Source: CAZGHS01 sp964525495
GTDB lineage: Bacteria > Patescibacteriota > Microgenomatia > JALYQM01
Assembly: GCA_964525495.1 (NCBI GenBank)
Contig: CAZGHS010000001.1
Coordinates: forward strand, 1-64,000
DNA: 64,000 nucleotides
Direction of reading: 5' to 3'
Shown piece after piece: positions 61,230 through 64,000 of this stretch (positions within the stretch are counted from its first letter, which is position 1; the number at the start of each line of letters is the position of its first letter). The notes under the pieces are model-generated. The model worked only from the letters and a program-made list of their open reading frames with translations. It was not told where the DNA came from and did not search any database. The position numbers were made by a program, and so were the translations under genes.

Positions 61230-61700
61230 TTATTTTTGAATAATAACGGGCGCTATGAATAAATCTTTAGTAACTTCAACAAAACTTGGATTAATAGGAA
61301 TTAAGTCAGCATCTTGTAACGTACTCTCAGCATTCGACTCTAAATATGCAACCTCAGCATCAGAGTAATTGGAAGGAGAAGCAACTCGAATTTGATACTT
61401 GCCGGCAGGTACACTTTCAATAACTGCCGTACCAATATCGTTGACCAAAGCACTTCGAACAAAATCGTCTTCAAAATTTGCGAGTTCGATTCGTAGATTC
61501 CGCTCACCACTTCCTAAAATTCCATATTTCTCTGGAAAATATGGAAGAGCTTTAGCTACTTTTATCTCTACCCTATATGCAGATTTAAATTGAGCTTCTT
61601 GAAAAAGTGCCGCAGAAAGATTTCGCATGCCAAGATATATTTCCGGCAAATACCACACAAAAGCTATCGCTAAAATAAATGGAAAAACTCTCCTCAACAT
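61230..61700 (-). CDS. Exported beta-rich protein, unknown
   Basis: 156 residues. Signal anchor (FPFILAIAFVWYLPEIYLGM). The rest appears beta-rich with VPAGKYQIRVASPSN, as seen in Ig-like or carboxypeptidase-regulatory folds. 3 bp from the CapA-like gene and 14 bp from the glycosyltransferase, so one operon. Function unknown. Confidence 0.6.
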   Translation of the reverse strand: MLRRVFPFILAIAFVWYLPEIYLGMRNLSAALFQEAQFKSAYRVEIKVAKALPYFPEKYGILGSGERNLRIELANFEDDFVRSALVNDIGTAVIESVPAGKYQIRVASPSNYSDAEVAYLESNAESTLQDADLIPINPSFVEVTKDLFIAPVIIQK

Positions 61701-61714
61701 AACGTACTTTAAGA

Positions 61715-62806
61715 CTACCGATTAGCAACAGCTTCGTCAACTATGGATTTAATCCGTAAGTTAAATTTGGAGCGAGAAAAGTCTGATGCACGTAACCGAC
61801 ATGCCTCAGGATTAAATTTCATCGTACTAAAACGCTGTAAAGCCCCTACTACAGCATCAACTGTCTGCTGTTCAAAGAAAATACCCGTTTGTCCATCCAC
61901 TACAGATTCACAAACACCACCCTTGGCATAAGCAATAACTGGTTTTCCCCACGCCATCACTTCAAGAGGCGCTAACCCAAAATCTTCAAAACCTGGAAAA
62001 ATAAGGCCTTTAGACTGAGCAATCAGAAGATTTCTCTTCGTATCATCAACGTACCCAACAAACGTAATAGTTTCCCCTGCAATACTTTCCAAATATGACC
62101 GTTCGCTACCTTCACCCACAATTACTAACTTTACTTTCAATTCATTACAAGCACGAACAGCTAAATCTACTCGTTTAGATCGTACAAGTCGAGATAAACA
62201 TATAAAATAATCACTACTGCTCGAATACACCTTGGCAAACTCTTTCTGTTCGGGGACATCAACAAACGAATAAATTACAGTTGCTTTTCGCTTATAATAA
62301 CTCGCCATGCGATCTGCAGTAGTATGTGAATTAGTAAGTAATCGATCAATACGCTGTACTGCAATATATTCATGGTTCCGCAAAAAAGATTTTTGGAACA
62401 TACTCACTAATGAACTCTTTATAGATCTCTTCTGCTCATCTAGAAATCCATAGAGTGTTTGCGCAGGAGTATGCATATAGCTGATATGAACAACCTGAGG
62501 AGGACAAATCACAAACTTGGAGAAAATAACGTCCGAGGTGATTACAACATCGTACGATGACAAATCGAGCCGTTCCATCACCGACACCAGGTACGGCGCA
62601 TAAATTTGAGGGTATACATCAATTTTTGGCAAAGATGATGCGACACTGGTTATCCGTAACCCTTTCCAATGCGCAGGAAATTTCGTGTGGTCATACGTCA
62701 AAGTATAAATATCCACTTGGTTATCAAAACATAACGCCAATGCTTCCAAAAAACGTTCTGCACCACCATATTGAGTCAAAAAATCATGAACGAGCGCTAT
62801 CTTCAT
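61715..62806 (-). CDS. Family 4 glycosyltransferase
   Basis: 363 residues from ATG 62806, behind AAAGAG by 7 nt; a TTG two codons earlier is an alternative. N-terminal MKIALVHDFLTQYGGAERFLEAL (acceptor domain), C-terminal donor domain FICLSRLVRSKRVDLAVRACNEL, KLVIVGEGSERSYL, and FPGFEDFGLAPLEVMAWGKPVIAYAKGG (E-x7-E). Retaining GT-B enzyme such as mannosyltransferase in exopolysaccharide synthesis. Overlaps the methyltransferase gene by 23 bp. Confidence 0.93.
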   Translation of the reverse strand: MKIALVHDFLTQYGGAERFLEALALCFDNQVDIYTLTYDHTKFPAHWKGLRITSVASSLPKIDVYPQIYAPYLVSVMERLDLSSYDVVITSDVIFSKFVICPPQVVHISYMHTPAQTLYGFLDEQKRSIKSSLVSMFQKSFLRNHEYIAVQRIDRLLTNSHTTADRMASYYKRKATVIYSFVDVPEQKEFAKVYSSSSDYFICLSRLVRSKRVDLAVRACNELKVKLVIVGEGSERSYLESIAGETITFVGYVDDTKRNLLIAQSKGLIFPGFEDFGLAPLEVMAWGKPVIAYAKGGVCESVVDGQTGIFFEQQTVDAVVGALQRFSTMKFNPEACRLRASDFSRSKFNLRIKSIVDEAVANR

Positions 62807-63617
62807 AAACAATCTCTTTAATCGCAGTAATATGAATACCTGCGCCAGGCAAAAACCAAAATAATCGTGATTCCCAGAACCAAATCCACGATATACTATT
62901 TTTTATCCAACGTAAAACGAAAACTCCACTGCGTGAACCCTCCGCATCCAAAGATCCTTCCAAAGAGTTTTCAATTTTTTTCCCAGATAAACTGAGCAAT
63001 AGGTAGTAAAAAAGGTCACCAATCTGATTAAGCAAGTGACAACTCCATCGTACTTCAATTATCCGCAGTCCAGCATCCTGACACATAATTTCAACTGCAT
63101 TACGCGTTAGTTTTTGTATATGCCCGGCTGTCTTTTCTTTTAAATTAACCCCCACAGCATTTAACAATCCATGCAGACTAAATATCTCCCCTTCACAAGG
63201 CACATATGCATGAAATAGTCCACCATTATCCAACACGCGAACAGATTCTTTAATACATGTAGCCGGATCCACAACATGCTCCAATACATCGAAAAAACAC
63301 ACAACAGAAAAAACAGAAGAATTATACGGCAGAGATTCTGCCGGTCCTTCGACTAAATGCAATTGAGGAAAATGTTCTGAACCATATCGAATAGCAGCTC
63401 GCCCAATGTCAACTCCATACAGTTCAAGTTCGGGAGAATATCTCTGTATTCCAAGCAGATTTCCACCTGCACCGCAACCAATTTCCAACAGCTTTCCTAT
63501 ACGATTCTTAAGATGAGGAATAAAATAAAAAAACCGCAATCCTGCTAAACAGAAGGGAGATATCTCAGGGATAACGGTACCCCACACTTTAGTTTCATAG
63601 TCAAATTGATAACTCAC
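62784..63617 (-). CDS. SAM-dependent methyltransferase
   Basis: 277 residues from GTG 63617. Motif I KLLEIGCGAGGNLLGIQRYS, ELYGVDIGRAAIRYG, VVCFFDVLEHVVDPATCIKE, LDNGGLFHAYVPCEGE. UbiG/Methyltransf_11 type. The C-terminal 90 residues have a hydrophobic part (QIGDLFYYLLLSLS; ISWIWFWESRLFWFLPGAGI), perhaps membrane-associated. The start overlaps the previous stop (GTGA). Probably modifies a sugar or lipid in the same polysaccharide pathway. Confidence 0.85.
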   Translation of the reverse strand: MSYQFDYETKVWGTVIPEISPFCLAGLRFFYFIPHLKNRIGKLLEIGCGAGGNLLGIQRYSPELELYGVDIGRAAIRYGSEHFPQLHLVEGPAESLPYNSSVFSVVCFFDVLEHVVDPATCIKESVRVLDNGGLFHAYVPCEGEIFSLHGLLNAVGVNLKEKTAGHIQKLTRNAVEIMCQDAGLRIIEVRWSCHLLNQIGDLFYYLLLSLSGKKIENSLEGSLDAEGSRSGVFVLRWIKNSISWIWFWESRLFWFLPGAGIHITAIKEIVYEDSARS

Positions 63618-64000
63618 AATTCGTAGAACTCCAAACTCAGTTCTTTTAATTTTTCAACGTCGTCGTATTTATGGTCATTACCTGGAATCTCGTGAAGTCG
63701 GTAATCAATAACGTTCTTTGAAATAAGAAGTTCGTCTAAATCTTTAGCAGACATTGCCGGATCTGACTCCTGCTGAATAAAAAGCGTCGGAACGTGATAA
63801 TTAGTTAACCAATTATCAATATCATAACCCCGTTCCTTCCCCCACAGTACTGGAGTACCAACAAAAATGCACACTTCTGGATCCAACACACCTTCAAAAA
63901 TTCCATACAGAGTAAGTAAAACTCCAGCAGATTTTGCAAATATAACGTACTTATCAAACTCTTGAACAGTAGCGGTAAGCTTCAACAATTCAGCGTCCAA
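63614..64000 (-). CDS. Alpha/beta-hydrolase-like protein, partial
   Basis: 128 residues, N-terminus beyond the window edge. NYHVPTLFIQQESDPAMSAKDLDELL and HEIPGNDHKYDDVEKL match the C-terminal part of alpha/beta hydrolases (catalytic Asp and His). FAKSAGVLLTLYGIFEG includes the nucleophile elbow-like KSAGVLLTL. Coupled to the methyltransferase. Substrate unknown. Confidence 0.65.
   Translation of the reverse strand: MDAELLKLTATVQEFDKYVIFAKSAGVLLTLYGIFEGVLDPEVCIFVGTPVLWGKERGYDIDNWLTNYHVPTLFIQQESDPAMSAKDLDELLISKNVIDYRLHEIPGNDHKYDDVEKLKELSLEFYEL

Noticed and set aside
1..64000. CRISPR arrays, rRNA genes, insertion sequences with DDE transposases
   Set aside because: No regularly spaced repeats, rRNA sequence or transposase motifs were seen in reading the window.

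Overview
The window looks like a chromosomal segment of a Candidate Phyla Radiation (Patescibacteria) bacterium, drawn from an assembly: ten Ns at 7888-7897 mark a scaffold join. Reasons are small tightly packed genes, a HerA/VirD4-like conjugation-type ATPase of the kind common in CPR genomes, tRNA genes without encoded CCA, tRNA-targeting serine recombinases, and housekeeping genes (lepA, murJ, rpsT, holA, tpiA, trxA, pcrA, rny, recX, recA) with no visible biosynthetic operons. UGA, UAA and UAG all behave as stops, which argues against the UGA-recoding lineages. The exact phylum cannot be read from sequence alone.

Layout. 0.3-3.1 kb: a type IV secretion-like ATPase interrupted by an in-frame TAA. 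3.1-3.8 kb: a RelBE-type toxin-antitoxin pair behind a consensus promoter. 3.8-8.6 kb: tRNA-Ile(UAU) with an integrated element (serine recombinase, helicase-like ATPase, small unknowns, XRE regulator). 8.9-10.4 kb: a coupled HTH plus HEPN-RNase pair. 10.6-12.6 kb: an unusual ABC protein. 12.9-22.1 kb: accessory region with a glycosyltransferase, twin zinc-ribbon proteins, an NrtR-like Nudix regulator with its operator, a highly structured transcript around an 82-residue ORF, a YibE/F membrane protein, a pseudopilin and a Fur regulator. 22.1-27.2 kb: a second integrated element at tRNA-Ile(GAU), with 10-bp direct repeats at both ends, carrying a Shedu-like nuclease and a TerS-like protein. 27.2-64 kb: mostly core genes: an arginine-decarboxylase-like enzyme, a lipid-kinase family protein, an SF1 helicase, RadC, PspC, a SAM hydrolase with an apparent attenuator, tRNA-Pro, cell-wall and prenyl-lipid enzymes, translation and DNA-repair genes, a sensor kinase flanked by two binding proteins, and a surface-polysaccharide cluster at the right edge.

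How it works together. Two themes recur. First, many first genes of transcription units have a -10 hexamer ending 6-9 nt before the start codon and no Shine-Dalgarno sequence, while operon-internal genes often have good ones; leaderless mRNAs therefore appear to be the rule for promoter-proximal genes. Second, both serine recombinases run out of their elements into a tRNA-Ile gene in antisense, in the same frame, so integration changes the recombinase C-terminus. The strongest candidates for undescribed biology are the Met-rich leader peptide and terminator before the SAM hydrolase (36.0-36.1 kb), the structured transcript at 15.69-16.31 kb, the small satellite-like element at 22.1-27.1 kb, and the kinase/binding-protein cassette at 55.4-60.1 kb.
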